Assembly: GCF_013403865.1 (NCBI RefSeq)
Contig: NZ_JABFDK010000001.1
Coordinates: forward strand, 248,001 to 312,000
Reading direction: 5' to 3'
Source of the DNA: Winogradskyella costae
GTDB taxonomy: Bacteria; Bacteroidota; Bacteroidia; Flavobacteriales; Flavobacteriaceae
Length of the DNA: 64,000 bases
The position numbers and the translations under genes are program-made. Under the pieces are notes generated by a model. The model made no database searches. It saw only the letters and a program-made list of their open reading frames with translations, and was not told the DNA's origin. This document shows positions 54,060 to 63,260 of this stretch, piece by piece. Position 1 is the stretch's first letter; each line of letters starts with the position of its first letter.

Positions 54060-55262
54060 ATGAATAAATATATTGTAGGCATTCTATTTTTGGTTTTATC
54101 TCAAATATCCAGTGCTCAAGATAACAATGACATTAAATTATCTGCGTTACCATATTACAGCTATGGTAAAGGCCTGGGAATTACATCACCCGATAGCATT
54201 TTTAAACTAAACATTCGTTTTAGAATGCAAAACCGATTTACGTCTTTATATAATGAAGATGAAGAAGATGGTTACGAAGCAATGATTAGACGTTTGCGTT
54301 TGCGTTTCGATGGGTATGTTGGTGACCCAAGTATTATTTATGTCATTCAATTATCGTTTTCCCCCAATGATGTAGGTGCTATTGAAGACGGAGATAATCT
54401 TAATATTATTAGAGATGCAATTGTGTTCTACAGGCCAGATGAGCATTGGAATATTGGTTTCGGACAAACCAAACTGCCTGGAAATAGACAACGTATTAAT
54501 TCCTCTGGTGCTTTACAACTTACGGATCGCTCTATAAACAATGCACGCTTTAATATTGATAGAGATTTTGGGCTTCAAGTCTATTACCTCAATGAATTAC
54601 AAGATAAGTTTTCTTATAACGTTAAAACAGCAATTAGTACTGGTGAAGGTCGAAATTGGACTAAGGAGCCAGATAACGGATTAGCTTTTACAGGGCGTTT
54701 AGAACTCTTCCCGTTTGGTGCTTTTAAAAGTAATGGAATGTTATTTGAAGGTGACATAAAGCGTGAAGCAACACCTAAATTAATGCTCTCTGGAGTTTAC
54801 CACTACAATAATAATGCTCGTAGAACCCGAGGGACTATTGGCGATGATTTATTTGAAGCGCGAGACGTACAATCTTTATTTTTAGATGCTATTGTAAAAT
54901 ACAATGGTTGGGCGTTTCAAACGGCTTATATGCAAAGAACTGCTGATGACCCTATAACGTTTAATCCGGATGATGCTTTAGATTCGCAATACGTTTTTAC
55001 AGGAAGTGGTTTTGACACCCAATTGAGTTATATTTTTGACAACAACTATGAAGTTATTGGGCGCTATTCTTACCAAGAACCACATAAAGATATTGAAGTA
55101 TTAACACCACAAACTAATCAATACAGTCTTGGCGTTACGAAGTATATTTGGGAACATGCCTTAAAATTGCAAGCTGAAGTTACCAATACAGAGTTAAACT
55201 ACTTGGATTCTAATAGTACTAGCAATTGGTATTTAAGATTTCAGGTAGAGATAGGTATTTAA
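54060..55262 (+). CDS. Phosphate-selective porin O/P-like outer-membrane protein
   Basis: 400 residues. A signal peptide (1-19, NKYIVGILFLVLSQISSAQ) precedes alternating strands. The opening KLNIRFRMQNRFTSLYNEDEE and the typical EAMIRRLRLRFDGYVGDPSIIYVIQLSFS, GFGQTKLPGNRQR, SGALQLTDRSINNARFNI and the C-terminal WYLRFQVEIGI match the porin O/P family. It forms an outer-membrane channel, perhaps for phosphate or another anion. No Pho regulator is adjacent. It sits between prmA and tpiA, and a terminator follows. Confidence 0.88.
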   Translation: MNKYIVGILFLVLSQISSAQDNNDIKLSALPYYSYGKGLGITSPDSIFKLNIRFRMQNRFTSLYNEDEEDGYEAMIRRLRLRFDGYVGDPSIIYVIQLSFSPNDVGAIEDGDNLNIIRDAIVFYRPDEHWNIGFGQTKLPGNRQRINSSGALQLTDRSINNARFNIDRDFGLQVYYLNELQDKFSYNVKTAISTGEGRNWTKEPDNGLAFTGRLELFPFGAFKSNGMLFEGDIKREATPKLMLSGVYHYNNNARRTRGTIGDDLFEARDVQSLFLDAIVKYNGWAFQTAYMQRTADDPITFNPDDALDSQYVFTGSGFDTQLSYIFDNNYEVIGRYSYQEPHKDIEVLTPQTNQYSLGVTKYIWEHALKLQAEVTNTELNYLDSNSTSNWYLRFQVEIGI

Positions 55263-55288
55263 TTTGAAATGATAAATTTTAAGTAAAA

Positions 55289-55338
55289 AAAAGTCCTTAA
55301 ACGTATTGGATATTACCAAGGGTTTAAGGACTTTTAAT
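55289..55338. terminator. Bidirectional terminator between the porin and tpiA
   Basis: A 14-bp perfect stem (55289-55302 with 55322-55335) with a 19-base loop and A- and T-rich flanks, serving convergent genes. Confidence 0.8.
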
Positions 55339-55371
55339 TTATTATAAACTTAGTTTATAATCTAAAAAATT

Positions 55372-56121
55372 TTAGAATGCATTTACAATCGCATAGAAAT
55401 CTTCTGCGTTAAGTGCTGCTCCTCCAATTAAACCACCATCAACATCTGGTTTTCCAAATATTTCTTTAGCGTTTGCAGGTTTTACACTTCCACCGTATAA
55501 AATAGAAACAGAATCAGCGACATCGTTACCATATTTATCAGCTAGTGTTTTTCTAATAAAGGCATGCATATCTTGCGCTTGCTCTGGGCTAGCTGTTTCA
55601 CCAGTACCAATGGCCCAAACAGGCTCATAAGCTAAAACAATACTTTTAAAAGCATCAGCTTCTAAATGAAATAAGGCCTTTTTAATCTGACCTTCTACAA
55701 CGGCTTCATGGTTTTCAGATTTTCTATCTTGTAATTCTTCACCAAAACAGAAGATTGTTCTCATATCATTTGCTAAAGCGGCATCCACTTTTTTAGCTAA
55801 AGATTCGTCCGTTTCATTAAAGTATGCACGACGCTCACTATGTCCTAAAATAACCGTTTTGATTCCAATACTCTTTAGCATACTTGCGTTAATTTCACCA
55901 GTATATGCGCCATTTTCTGCAAAGTGCATATTCTGAGCAACAACCTCTATCGACTCTTGTCTTAAAGATTCAAACGCTTGCCACAAGTTTGTAAATGCTG
56001 GGGCAATCATAACCTCAGCATCTGATGTTTGATTTTGCTTTAACAAATCTGTTATCAAAAGTTCCGTTTGAGGTAAATCATTATTCATTTTCCAGTTTCC
56101 GGCTACGATATGTTTTCTCAT
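55372..56121 (-). CDS. tpiA: Triosephosphate isomerase
   Basis: 249 residues. Catalytic residues are visible: N9/K11 (VAGNWKMN), H94 (LGHSERR) and E166 (AYEPVWAIGTG), with the C-terminal GGSVKPANAKEIFGKPDVDGGLIGGAAL. It interconverts DHAP and glyceraldehyde-3-phosphate. It ends a minus-strand run with the permease, DoxX-like and DUF1599 genes upstream, with an 85-bp gap and its own -7 box at 56156-56163. Confidence 0.97.
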   Translation of the reverse strand: MRKHIVAGNWKMNNDLPQTELLITDLLKQNQTSDAEVMIAPAFTNLWQAFESLRQESIEVVAQNMHFAENGAYTGEINASMLKSIGIKTVILGHSERRAYFNETDESLAKKVDAALANDMRTIFCFGEELQDRKSENHEAVVEGQIKKALFHLEADAFKSIVLAYEPVWAIGTGETASPEQAQDMHAFIRKTLADKYGNDVADSVSILYGGSVKPANAKEIFGKPDVDGGLIGGAALNAEDFYAIVNAF

Positions 56122-56155
56122 AATATAAGTATATTGAATTTTTAATTTTAGTATA

Positions 56156-56163
56156 CAAAAATA
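56156..56163 (-). promoter_or_regulatory. -7 promoter box of tpiA
   Basis: The minus strand reads TATTTTTG, 34 bp before the tpiA ATG. Confidence 0.5.
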
Positions 56164-56206
56164 ACATAATAAAGGTGAAAGTAAATTGACAAATGTCAGT
56201 ATTTCA

Positions 56207-57280
56207 TTATGATAACTTTACTCTAGGATCTAACCAAGCATAAATGATGTCTACAAAAATATTAATGGTAATAAATATAATTGCAATCACTAAAACAGCT
56301 CCCATTATTACGGGTAAATCTAAAGTATTCAGCGCATTTACAATTTCTTTTCCTAAGCCGTTCCATCCAAATATATATTCTACGAAAACAGCTCCTGCTA
56401 ACATAGATGCAAACCAACCAGAAATTGCCGTAACTACAGGATTTAAAGCATTTTTAACCGCATGATTTTTAATCACCTGAAACTCGCTCAACCCTTTGGC
56501 TCTAGCGGTTCTTATATAATCTTGGTTTAAAACTTCTAATAATGAATTTCGCATTAACTGAATCACCACTGCTAACGGTCGAATACCTAATACGATTGCT
56601 GGTAAAATTAAATTTTTCCATTGAATATTCATTTTTTCACCAAAATCATCGAGTTCATATAAACTACCGGTCATTTCTAAATTAGTGTATTTATGTAATA
56701 CGAAACCAAATAACCATGCAAACAAAATGGCACTAAAAAATGACGGTACACTCATCCCAAACGTACTTAAAATCTGAATGGCTTTATCGATCCAAGTGTC
56801 TTTGTGTAATGCTGAAATGATTCCAAAAATAATCCCCAACGCAATGGCGATTATAATAGCGGAAATTGCTAAAACGAACGTATTAGGAATGGTTTCACCA
56901 ATAATATGACTTACTTTCTTTCCCTGTTTAGCAAAGGATTCTCTTAAATAAGGTGCTTTAATAACCGTAGTTATATTCCCAAAACCGAATAACCTTGTTG
57001 CTGTATATTTATTTGGTCCTAAATAGGTATAATCATTTTCGGCTTCAGAATGAAACGAAATAGGTGACAAATCATTAAGATAATATAAAAACTGCGTTCC
57101 AATAGGCTTATCAAATCCGTATTTCTTCTTTACCGCAGCAACCTGTTCTTCTGATTGGTTTTGTCCGAGCATCATTTTTGCAGGATCACCAAGCTTATTA
57201 AACAAAAAGAAAATGACGGTTATTACCCCCAGTAAGGTGATAAAGGCATAAAAGATTTTATTGATTAAATATCTTATCAA
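56207..57280 (-). CDS. Oligopeptide/dipeptide-type ABC transporter permease (DppB-like)
   Basis: 357 residues with about six membrane segments. The conserved inner-membrane permease loop of the binding-protein-dependent family is visible near the C-terminus (RTARAKGLSEFQVIKNHAVKNAL, equal to the EAA loop). The N-terminal FNKLGDPAKMMLG is typical of DppB/OppB. The partner permease (DppC), ATPases and binding protein are not in the neighbourhood, so the complex must use parts from elsewhere. The substrate is unproven. Confidence 0.85.
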   Translation of the reverse strand: MIRYLINKIFYAFITLLGVITVIFFLFNKLGDPAKMMLGQNQSEEQVAAVKKKYGFDKPIGTQFLYYLNDLSPISFHSEAENDYTYLGPNKYTATRLFGFGNITTVIKAPYLRESFAKQGKKVSHIIGETIPNTFVLAISAIIIAIALGIIFGIISALHKDTWIDKAIQILSTFGMSVPSFFSAILFAWLFGFVLHKYTNLEMTGSLYELDDFGEKMNIQWKNLILPAIVLGIRPLAVVIQLMRNSLLEVLNQDYIRTARAKGLSEFQVIKNHAVKNALNPVVTAISGWFASMLAGAVFVEYIFGWNGLGKEIVNALNTLDLPVIMGAVLVIAIIFITINIFVDIIYAWLDPRVKLS

Positions 57281-57359
57281 AAAATAGGTTGTTATAAATT
57301 CCGAAATGAGTTTAAATAGTATTAATCCGCAAACTAAGACTAAATACTGTGACTATTGA

Positions 57360-58454
57360 TTACAATTCAATATCCTCAATATCATTCCAATGAGCTTTAT
57401 TTACGACAGTTCCTTTATTTAATATGATAATTCCAGGATTTGCACGTACTATTGTTTTAACTACTTTTTCATCACACAGATAAATATCAAAATTAAAATT
57501 ATACTCTGCTTTTGCTTGCGCTTTATCTGCAGCTCCAGATGATGATAAACCAATTACAGCATAGCCTTTTTTAATAGCTTCATCAGTAAATGATTTCAAC
57601 TTTGCCATACCTTCAGCTTCACCTTTGGTAACATTATACATTGTAACCATTATTAATTTCTCTTGTTCTAAGAAATAACCGGTTAAATCTTCATCATCAG
57701 ATTCTATAGAAAAATCTTGAATTGCAGGAATATACCCTTCATCTATAGTCTTGGTTTCTACTCCAACATACTCACCGTTTACACTAGGGTAACTTCCGTT
57801 AGTCACAAACTCTTGCTCTTCACCATTGACATTAAATGTCCAGGTATACTCTAAAATAGGCTTTTGAGCATTTTCTGGAACAGCCATTTCTTCAGGTAAA
57901 TTTTTATCAATCGCATAAGCTCTAAAATCTATAGAAGGCAAATGCATTAATACATGGTATCCAAACCAAAGCGATACAATAAAACTCAATAGCGCGATCA
58001 CTGTTGTTGGCAATTTTGAAAATAAAGGTTTGATATGTTTTACACCAAAAAACAAAATTAGAGTCAATACTAACAGTACCACATCTTTTGTAAAGCTTTC
58101 CCAAGGTGTTAATTTTAAGGCATCACCAAAGCAACCACAGTCTTTTACTTTATCAAAATAAGCCGAATAAAAGGTTAAAAAGGTAAAAAACACAATCATC
58201 AATAATAAACTCCAAACCGTAAATTTAGGTTTATAACCAATTAATAAGAAGATCCCTAAAACGACTTCAAATACCACAACCATTACTGAAATACCGAGGG
58301 CATACGGGATTAAAAATTCAATATTCAAAACATCTGAACTGAAGTATTCTTCTAATTTATAGGAAAACCCAAGCGGATCATTAAGTTTTATAAACCCTGA
58401 AATAATAAATAATATTCCTGTAAAAATTCTGCTAAGGTGCACTATATACTTCAT
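57360..58454 (-). CDS. DoxX-like/MauE-like membrane protein fused to a redoxin-like domain (BT_3928-type)
   Basis: 364 residues. The N-terminal about 175 residues contain four to five membrane helices with the DoxX/MauE opening (FTGILFIISGFIKLNDPLG) and the CGCFGD pair at about 111-116. The C-terminal part (about 240-360) resembles a thioredoxin-like fold (KKGYAVIGLSSSGAADKAQA, FDIYLCDEKVVKTIVRANPGIIIL) but lacks a CxxC motif. This fused protein is widespread in Bacteroidota. A quinone- or thiol-redox role at the membrane is inferred. Confidence 0.8.
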   Translation of the reverse strand: MKYIVHLSRIFTGILFIISGFIKLNDPLGFSYKLEEYFSSDVLNIEFLIPYALGISVMVVVFEVVLGIFLLIGYKPKFTVWSLLLMIVFFTFLTFYSAYFDKVKDCGCFGDALKLTPWESFTKDVVLLVLTLILFFGVKHIKPLFSKLPTTVIALLSFIVSLWFGYHVLMHLPSIDFRAYAIDKNLPEEMAVPENAQKPILEYTWTFNVNGEEQEFVTNGSYPSVNGEYVGVETKTIDEGYIPAIQDFSIESDDEDLTGYFLEQEKLIMVTMYNVTKGEAEGMAKLKSFTDEAIKKGYAVIGLSSSGAADKAQAKAEYNFNFDIYLCDEKVVKTIVRANPGIIILNKGTVVNKAHWNDIEDIEL

Positions 58455-58553
58455 ATGCTTTTGTCATTCCCGCAAAATCAGGAATCTTTTTTTAGTTAGT
58501 TATCTTCAATTAAGTTATCACTTTTACTGTGCTCAGTGATCATTTTTAAATAA

Positions 58554-59096
58554 TTAATCAGCTTCATTTAGGTGAATCATAGCAAAAATCGCATAATTAA
58601 TCATGTCTTGATAATTAGCGTCAATACCTTCGCTAACAATCGTTTTCCCGGCGTTATCTTCAATCTGTTTTACACGCAATAGCTTTTGTAAGATTAGATC
58701 CGTCAAAGAACTTACACGCATATCTCTCCAAGCCTCTCCGTAATCGTGATTTTTATTGAGCATTAATTGTTTCGTTTCTGCTATTTTTTCATCATAAAGT
58801 TTAGCAGCTTCGTCGGTATTTAAATCGGGTTGTTCAACAACACCTTTTTCTAACTGAATTAAAGCCATTAAAGAATAATTAATAATGCCAATAAACTCAC
58901 TTACCTCTCCCTCATCTACTTTTCTAACTGCATTTTGTTGCAATCCTCTAATACGCTGTGCTTTTATAAAAATTTGATCGGTTAAAGATGGCAATCTTAA
59001 AATTCGCCAAGCACTCCCATAATCACTCATTTTATTTACAAAAAGCGCTCTACATTTAGCGATAACAGCATCGTATTGTTTTGAAGTATCTTGCAT
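58554..59096 (-). CDS. DUF1599 (Nmad1-like) protein with duplicated domain
   Basis: 180 residues made of two homologous halves: KMSDYGSAWRILRLPSLTDQI (about 18-40) in the first and KNHDYGEAWRDMRVSSLTDLI in the second. This is the tandem DUF1599 layout, a domain also called Nmad1 from its occurrence with nucleotide-modification genes. No modification enzymes are near, so a housekeeping role is more likely here. It is divergent from folP. Confidence 0.8.
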   Translation of the reverse strand: MQDTSKQYDAVIAKCRALFVNKMSDYGSAWRILRLPSLTDQIFIKAQRIRGLQQNAVRKVDEGEVSEFIGIINYSLMALIQLEKGVVEQPDLNTDEAAKLYDEKIAETKQLMLNKNHDYGEAWRDMRVSSLTDLILQKLLRVKQIEDNAGKTIVSEGIDANYQDMINYAIFAMIHLNEAD

Positions 59097-59191
59097 CTAT
59101 TACGTTATAATTTCCGTAAATTTCGCATAAATAAATTAGAAGTTCAAAGTTTGGGGTTTAAAGTTTTCTTAACGTCTTTTTTAGAGTAAAC

Positions 59192-60016
59192 ATGAATATA
59201 AATTGTAAAGGAAAATTAATCAATCTATCCACACCAAAAGTGATGGGCATATTGAATATTACACCAGATTCGTTTTTTGATGGTGGTAAATACAAGAATG
59301 AATCTGAAATTTTGGTTCAAGTTGAAACGATGCTGAACCATGGAGCTACTTTTATTGATATTGGTGGCTATAGTTCTCGACCAAATGCTGATGATGTATG
59401 TGAGGAAGAAGAATTGAATCGTGTTATACCAGTAATTAAATTAATCTTGAAACATTTCCCACATGCTTTAATCTCAATTGACACTTTCAGAAGTGTAGTT
59501 GCAAAGCAAAGTGTTGAAGCAGGAGCTGCATTAGTCAATGATATTTCAGCCGGAAAACTCGATGAGAACATGCTTTCTACCGTTGGAAAATTAGCTGTGC
59601 CTTATATTATGATGCATATTAAAGGGAATCCTAAAACCATGCAACAGCAAACGCAGTATGATGATTTAACTAAAGAGGTGATTGCTTATTTTGCGGAACG
59701 TATTGCAGCGGCTCACCAAGAAAAAATAAATGATATTATTATTGATCCTGGATTTGGGTTTTCAAAGACCGTTGAACAAAACTTTGAATTATTGAATCAA
59801 CTAGAATTGCTTCAATTGGCTGACAAACCTATTTTAGCTGGCGTTTCAAGGAAATCTATGATTTACAAGACGCTAAATTCAACTTCTGAAGAAGCTTTAA
59901 ATGGCACTACTGCTTTACACATGGTTGCGTTACAAAAAGGCGCAAAAATCTTACGTGTACACGACGTTAAAGAAGCTATGGAATGTGTGACGCTTTACAA
60001 TCAGCTACAGAGTTAG
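59192..60016 (+). CDS. folP: Dihydropteroate synthase
   Basis: 274 residues. Signature motifs are GILNITPDSFFDGGKY (about 19-34), DIGGYSSRPNA, VNDISAGK, IIDPGFGFSKT and GVSRKS. It condenses p-aminobenzoate with 7,8-dihydropterin pyrophosphate in folate synthesis. It is divergent from the DUF1599 gene and followed by a 33-bp palindromic repeat, a lipoprotein and cdaA. Confidence 0.96.
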   Translation: MNINCKGKLINLSTPKVMGILNITPDSFFDGGKYKNESEILVQVETMLNHGATFIDIGGYSSRPNADDVCEEEELNRVIPVIKLILKHFPHALISIDTFRSVVAKQSVEAGAALVNDISAGKLDENMLSTVGKLAVPYIMMHIKGNPKTMQQQTQYDDLTKEVIAYFAERIAAAHQEKINDIIIDPGFGFSKTVEQNFELLNQLELLQLADKPILAGVSRKSMIYKTLNSTSEEALNGTTALHMVALQKGAKILRVHDVKEAMECVTLYNQLQS

Positions 60017-60020
60017 TCTA

Positions 60021-60053
60021 AGACCTAGCAGGTTTTCAAAACCTTGCAGGTCT
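60021..60053. repeat. 33-bp palindromic repeat, copy 1
   Basis: An imperfect palindrome with outer arms AGACCT and AGGTCT around GGTTTTCAAAACC. It lies just after the folP stop and is related to the copy at 60807-60839. Confidence 0.7.
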
Positions 60054-60097
60054 ATACTATAAAATAAAAAACACAAAATATTAAATTATAACACAGA

Positions 60098-60802
60098 ATG
60101 CGCTACATCTATTTACTAATTATTCTATCCCTATTTAGTTGCAACAACGAACGCACCTTACTCCTTCCTGAAATTAAAAATGCTGAAGTAACCGAAGTTT
60201 TAGACGTATCACCTGCTTATCTATTTTATGATGAATCTCAACCTGATTCTACTTTATTAAACCGAAAGAATTTAATTATCACCACCAATTGGTTAGTGAA
60301 TGTAGATAAGCGATTAACGTTAGCGCAAGCGATTCCTCATATTAAATTCTTACAAGATAAAAAGCGGAATGCTGAAATGCATAAAAATGAAGATGCTAAA
60401 AATTATTTTACTTGTAATGATACGAGTATTGAGAGTTTGGGGTTTTTAGAGTTTACGGATGTTTTCTATGAGTTTTCTGAACCTATAGACGACGCTATTA
60501 ATCTTCAAAATTTAGTCTCAGAAAAATTAAAAAGTAAAGCGACATCAACATCTTATTTTTTAGAAATACCGCTAAAAATTAATAACAAGAATAAAGCTAA
60601 AATTCAATTAGAGATTCAATCTTTTATAGAATTATTGGAGCTCAGCACTTCAATGTCCGAAGAAATGGTGATAAAAGGATATTCTCTTAATCTTTATTTT
60701 GAAGAAAATCTAAGCTTTCAAGATTACATTTCTATAAAAAGAGAATTATCTAAAATAAAATCTGATAAAATCAGAATTGATAATAACGAATTCATTTATT
60801 AA
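60098..60802 (+). CDS. Lipoprotein of unknown function
   Basis: 234 residues. The signal RYIYLLIILSLFSC ends in a lipobox with the cysteine at residue 15. The rest is hydrophilic, mixed alpha/beta, without a recognised motif. It lies between folP and cdaA on the same strand and may be part of that transcript. It is flanked on both sides by copies of the 33-bp palindrome (60021-60053 and 60807-60839). Confidence 0.65.
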   Translation: MRYIYLLIILSLFSCNNERTLLLPEIKNAEVTEVLDVSPAYLFYDESQPDSTLLNRKNLIITTNWLVNVDKRLTLAQAIPHIKFLQDKKRNAEMHKNEDAKNYFTCNDTSIESLGFLEFTDVFYEFSEPIDDAINLQNLVSEKLKSKATSTSYFLEIPLKINNKNKAKIQLEIQSFIELLELSTSMSEEMVIKGYSLNLYFEENLSFQDYISIKRELSKIKSDKIRIDNNEFIY

Positions 60803-60806
60803 AAAT

Positions 60807-60839
60807 AGACCTGTCAGTTTTTTGAAACCTCACAGGTCT
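60807..60839. repeat. 33-bp palindromic repeat, copy 2
   Basis: AGACCT and AGGTCT arms with inner GTCAGTTTTTTGAAACC; it starts 5 bp after the lipoprotein stop. Confidence 0.7.
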
Positions 60840-60906
60840 TAATTATTACTAAGCATTTTCTTCGCTACTAAACATAAATTACTAAATTAGCAGAAACACC
60901 AACCTT

Positions 60907-61689
60907 TTGGAAAACTTACAACTTTGGGATTTTAGATTTATAGACTTTGTGGATGTCTTCCTTGTGGCTATCTTACTCTATTATATCTACAAACTTGTAA
61001 AAGGAACGGTTGCCATCAATATTTTTATTGGTATATTAATCATCTATTTCGCCTGGCGCTTAACTGATTACCTCAATATGCATATGCTTTACAGCATTTT
61101 TGATGGTTTTATGAAAGTTGGTATTATTGCTTTAATCGTTGTCTTTCAGCCAGAAATTAGAAAGTTTCTTCTTATGGTGGGTTCTACTAATATTAGTGGA
61201 AAGCGAAATCTCTTTAAAAACTTTAAATTTCTTAAAAACGACGATCAGACCTCAACTGATGTTGATTCTATTATTAATGCTTGTAATAAAATGGGAGCGT
61301 CCAATACCGGGGCTTTAATTGTTATTGAGCGTAACAACAACTTAGACTTCTTAACAAATACTGGAGATGAGATGAATATTTTAGTTTCTCAACCCATTAT
61401 AGAAAGTATCTTTTTTAAAAATAGCCCATTACATGATGGCGCCATTATTATCGATAAAAACGTGGTAAAAGCCACACGTGTTATTCTTCCTGTTAACAAT
61501 GAGAAAAATATCCCTGAACGTTTTGGCTTACGTCATAGGGCAGCCATTGGCATTACTGAAAAAACTGATGCCATAGCGCTTTGTGTAAGTGAAGAAACAG
61601 GTCAGATTTCTTATATTAAAAATGGCGAGTTTGAAATGTTTAAAAACACGGACGAACTTAGAGATAAAATCAAACACGATTTAGGTTAG
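60907..61689 (+). CDS. cdaA: Diadenylate cyclase (c-di-AMP synthase)
   Basis: 260 residues starting at TTG 60907 (ENLQLWDFRFIDF). Three membrane helices lie in the first about 80 residues, then the DisA_N catalytic domain with PLHDGAIII (DGA at 177-179) and LRHRAAIG (209-215), the two active-site motifs. It condenses two ATP to c-di-AMP at the membrane, a second messenger for cell-wall and potassium homeostasis. It ends one base inside the next gene. Confidence 0.94.
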   Translation: MENLQLWDFRFIDFVDVFLVAILLYYIYKLVKGTVAINIFIGILIIYFAWRLTDYLNMHMLYSIFDGFMKVGIIALIVVFQPEIRKFLLMVGSTNISGKRNLFKNFKFLKNDDQTSTDVDSIINACNKMGASNTGALIVIERNNNLDFLTNTGDEMNILVSQPIIESIFFKNSPLHDGAIIIDKNVVKATRVILPVNNEKNIPERFGLRHRAAIGITEKTDAIALCVSEETGQISYIKNGEFEMFKNTDELRDKIKHDLG

Positions 61690-62477
61690 TGAACTGTAAA
61701 AATTGTAATAAAACGCTTAAAGCATCACAGAAGTTTTGTGATGAATGTGGCGCGAAAATCATTCAAAATCGCTTAAAACCACAAGTATTAGCACAACAAG
61801 TTAATGAGCAGTTTATTTCTATAGACAATAAATTTCTTCGCACATTCATTGATCTTTTTAGACAACCAGAAACTGTAATCGTAGGTTATATTAATGGTAC
61901 TCGAAAAAAGTATATTGATGTCCTTCAATATTTTGCAATTGCTTTAACATTAGCTGGTATTCAGGTCTTTTTACTTACTACATTTTTTAGAGACGCCTTA
62001 GATTTTACGCCAGAGTTTGCTAAAGCAATAGAAAACATGCCAGAGAAAAACATCAATTCGATGGCAGGTTTAAATCCCGATTTCTTCACAAAGCATCAAG
62101 GTTTAATATATATTTTGGGTGTTCCGGTTTCTTCATTAGCAACTTGGCTAGTGTATTTTATTCTTGGAGATAAGCGCTTTAATTTTACAGAACACCTCGT
62201 TATAAATCTTTATTATTCAGCTCAAATCATCATAATAACAGCTGTATTTAGCATATTGTTCTTAGTTATTGGTATGAATTATCTAATCGTATCAACTATT
62301 CTTGGCTTACCTACTTTTATCTATTTAGCATACGTATTAAAAAAAGTATTTAAAGAAGATTTTTGGAATACAGTTGCTAAATTTTTAATTGTGATGGTTT
62401 TTTATATGGTTATCTACTTTATCCTAATTACAATCGCGGCAATAGTTTTATTTTTTAATGGTTATTTTAAAATTTAA
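61689..62477 (+). CDS. DUF3667 domain membrane protein with zinc ribbon, copy 1
   Basis: 262 residues. The N-terminus is a zinc-ribbon: NCKNCNKTL (CxxC) and FCDECGAKI (CxxC) at residues 2-22, followed by a conserved NRLKPQVLA linker, then several membrane helices from about 80 onward. This is the DUF3667 plan. The GTG start at 61689 overlaps the cdaA stop by one base, suggesting coupling to c-di-AMP synthesis; function is unknown. Confidence 0.82.
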   Translation: MNCKNCNKTLKASQKFCDECGAKIIQNRLKPQVLAQQVNEQFISIDNKFLRTFIDLFRQPETVIVGYINGTRKKYIDVLQYFAIALTLAGIQVFLLTTFFRDALDFTPEFAKAIENMPEKNINSMAGLNPDFFTKHQGLIYILGVPVSSLATWLVYFILGDKRFNFTEHLVINLYYSAQIIIITAVFSILFLVIGMNYLIVSTILGLPTFIYLAYVLKKVFKEDFWNTVAKFLIVMVFYMVIYFILITIAAIVLFFNGYFKI

Positions 62478-62480
62478 ATT

Positions 62481-63254
62481 ATGAATTGTAAAAACTGCCA
62501 CACAGAGCTATTAACAAAAGACGACTACTGTAAATGCTGTGGCGGTAAAGTGATTAGAAATCGTTTAACTTTTAGAAATCTTTTTGAGCATCTGAGTGAA
62601 ACCTTTTTTAATTATGATAACAAACTACTCAGAACCTTTATAAGACTATTTAATAGACCCGAAGACGTTATTGGAGACTACATTGAAGGTGTACGTAAAA
62701 AATATGTAAACCCTATTAGTTACTTAGGAATTGCATTAACGCTTACTGGTATTATTATATACTTAATGAAGCGAAGTACACTAGAGGTAAACTATGATGT
62801 ATTTAATCAAGGCATGAACCAGAATTACATGGCAAAAATACAGTCATTAACAACTGAATATGCATCGTTAATTTTTATTTCCTATATTCCTTTATTGGTT
62901 GCAGCAAGCTGGCTAATTTTAAAAAAACGAAACTACAACATTACAGAAAGAACCGTTGCCTTCACCTATTTAATGGCTCAATATAGCATCACAAGCATTA
63001 TCCCATCCATCTTTATTCTAATTATAGTGCCACAAGCCTATATGACTTATTCTATATTTGCACTTACATTTCTAATATTATATTTGCTATGGAGTTTATT
63101 CAGAATAAGTAAAATTCATGGCTTTGAATTTATAGGTCAGATTATGGTATTCTTGTCTTTTTTTGGCGTTCTGTACATTTTTTATATTATCGGACTCATG
63201 ATTATTGCCTTATTAACGGGACTGATTAATCTTGAAGATTTTAAACCAAATTAA
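62481..63254 (+). CDS. DUF3667 domain membrane protein with zinc ribbon, copy 2
   Basis: 257 residues. The N-terminal CKNCHTELLTKDDYCKCCGGKVIRNRL repeats the zinc-ribbon of the previous gene (two CxxC pairs), with FLRTF/LLRTF and VGYI-GTRKKYI/IGDYIEGVRKKYV matching between the two. They are tandem paralogues separated by 3 bp. The remainder is membrane helices. It converges with the ABC exporter. Confidence 0.82.
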   Translation: MNCKNCHTELLTKDDYCKCCGGKVIRNRLTFRNLFEHLSETFFNYDNKLLRTFIRLFNRPEDVIGDYIEGVRKKYVNPISYLGIALTLTGIIIYLMKRSTLEVNYDVFNQGMNQNYMAKIQSLTTEYASLIFISYIPLLVAASWLILKKRNYNITERTVAFTYLMAQYSITSIIPSIFILIIVPQAYMTYSIFALTFLILYLLWSLFRISKIHGFEFIGQIMVFLSFFGVLYIFYIIGLMIIALLTGLINLEDFKPN

Positions 63255-63260
63255 ATAAGA

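Noticed and set aside
58554..59096. DUF1599/Nmad1 gene considered as a phage nucleotide-modification or defence remnant
   Set aside because: No modification, phage or defence genes are near; it sits in a housekeeping neighbourhood divergent from folP.
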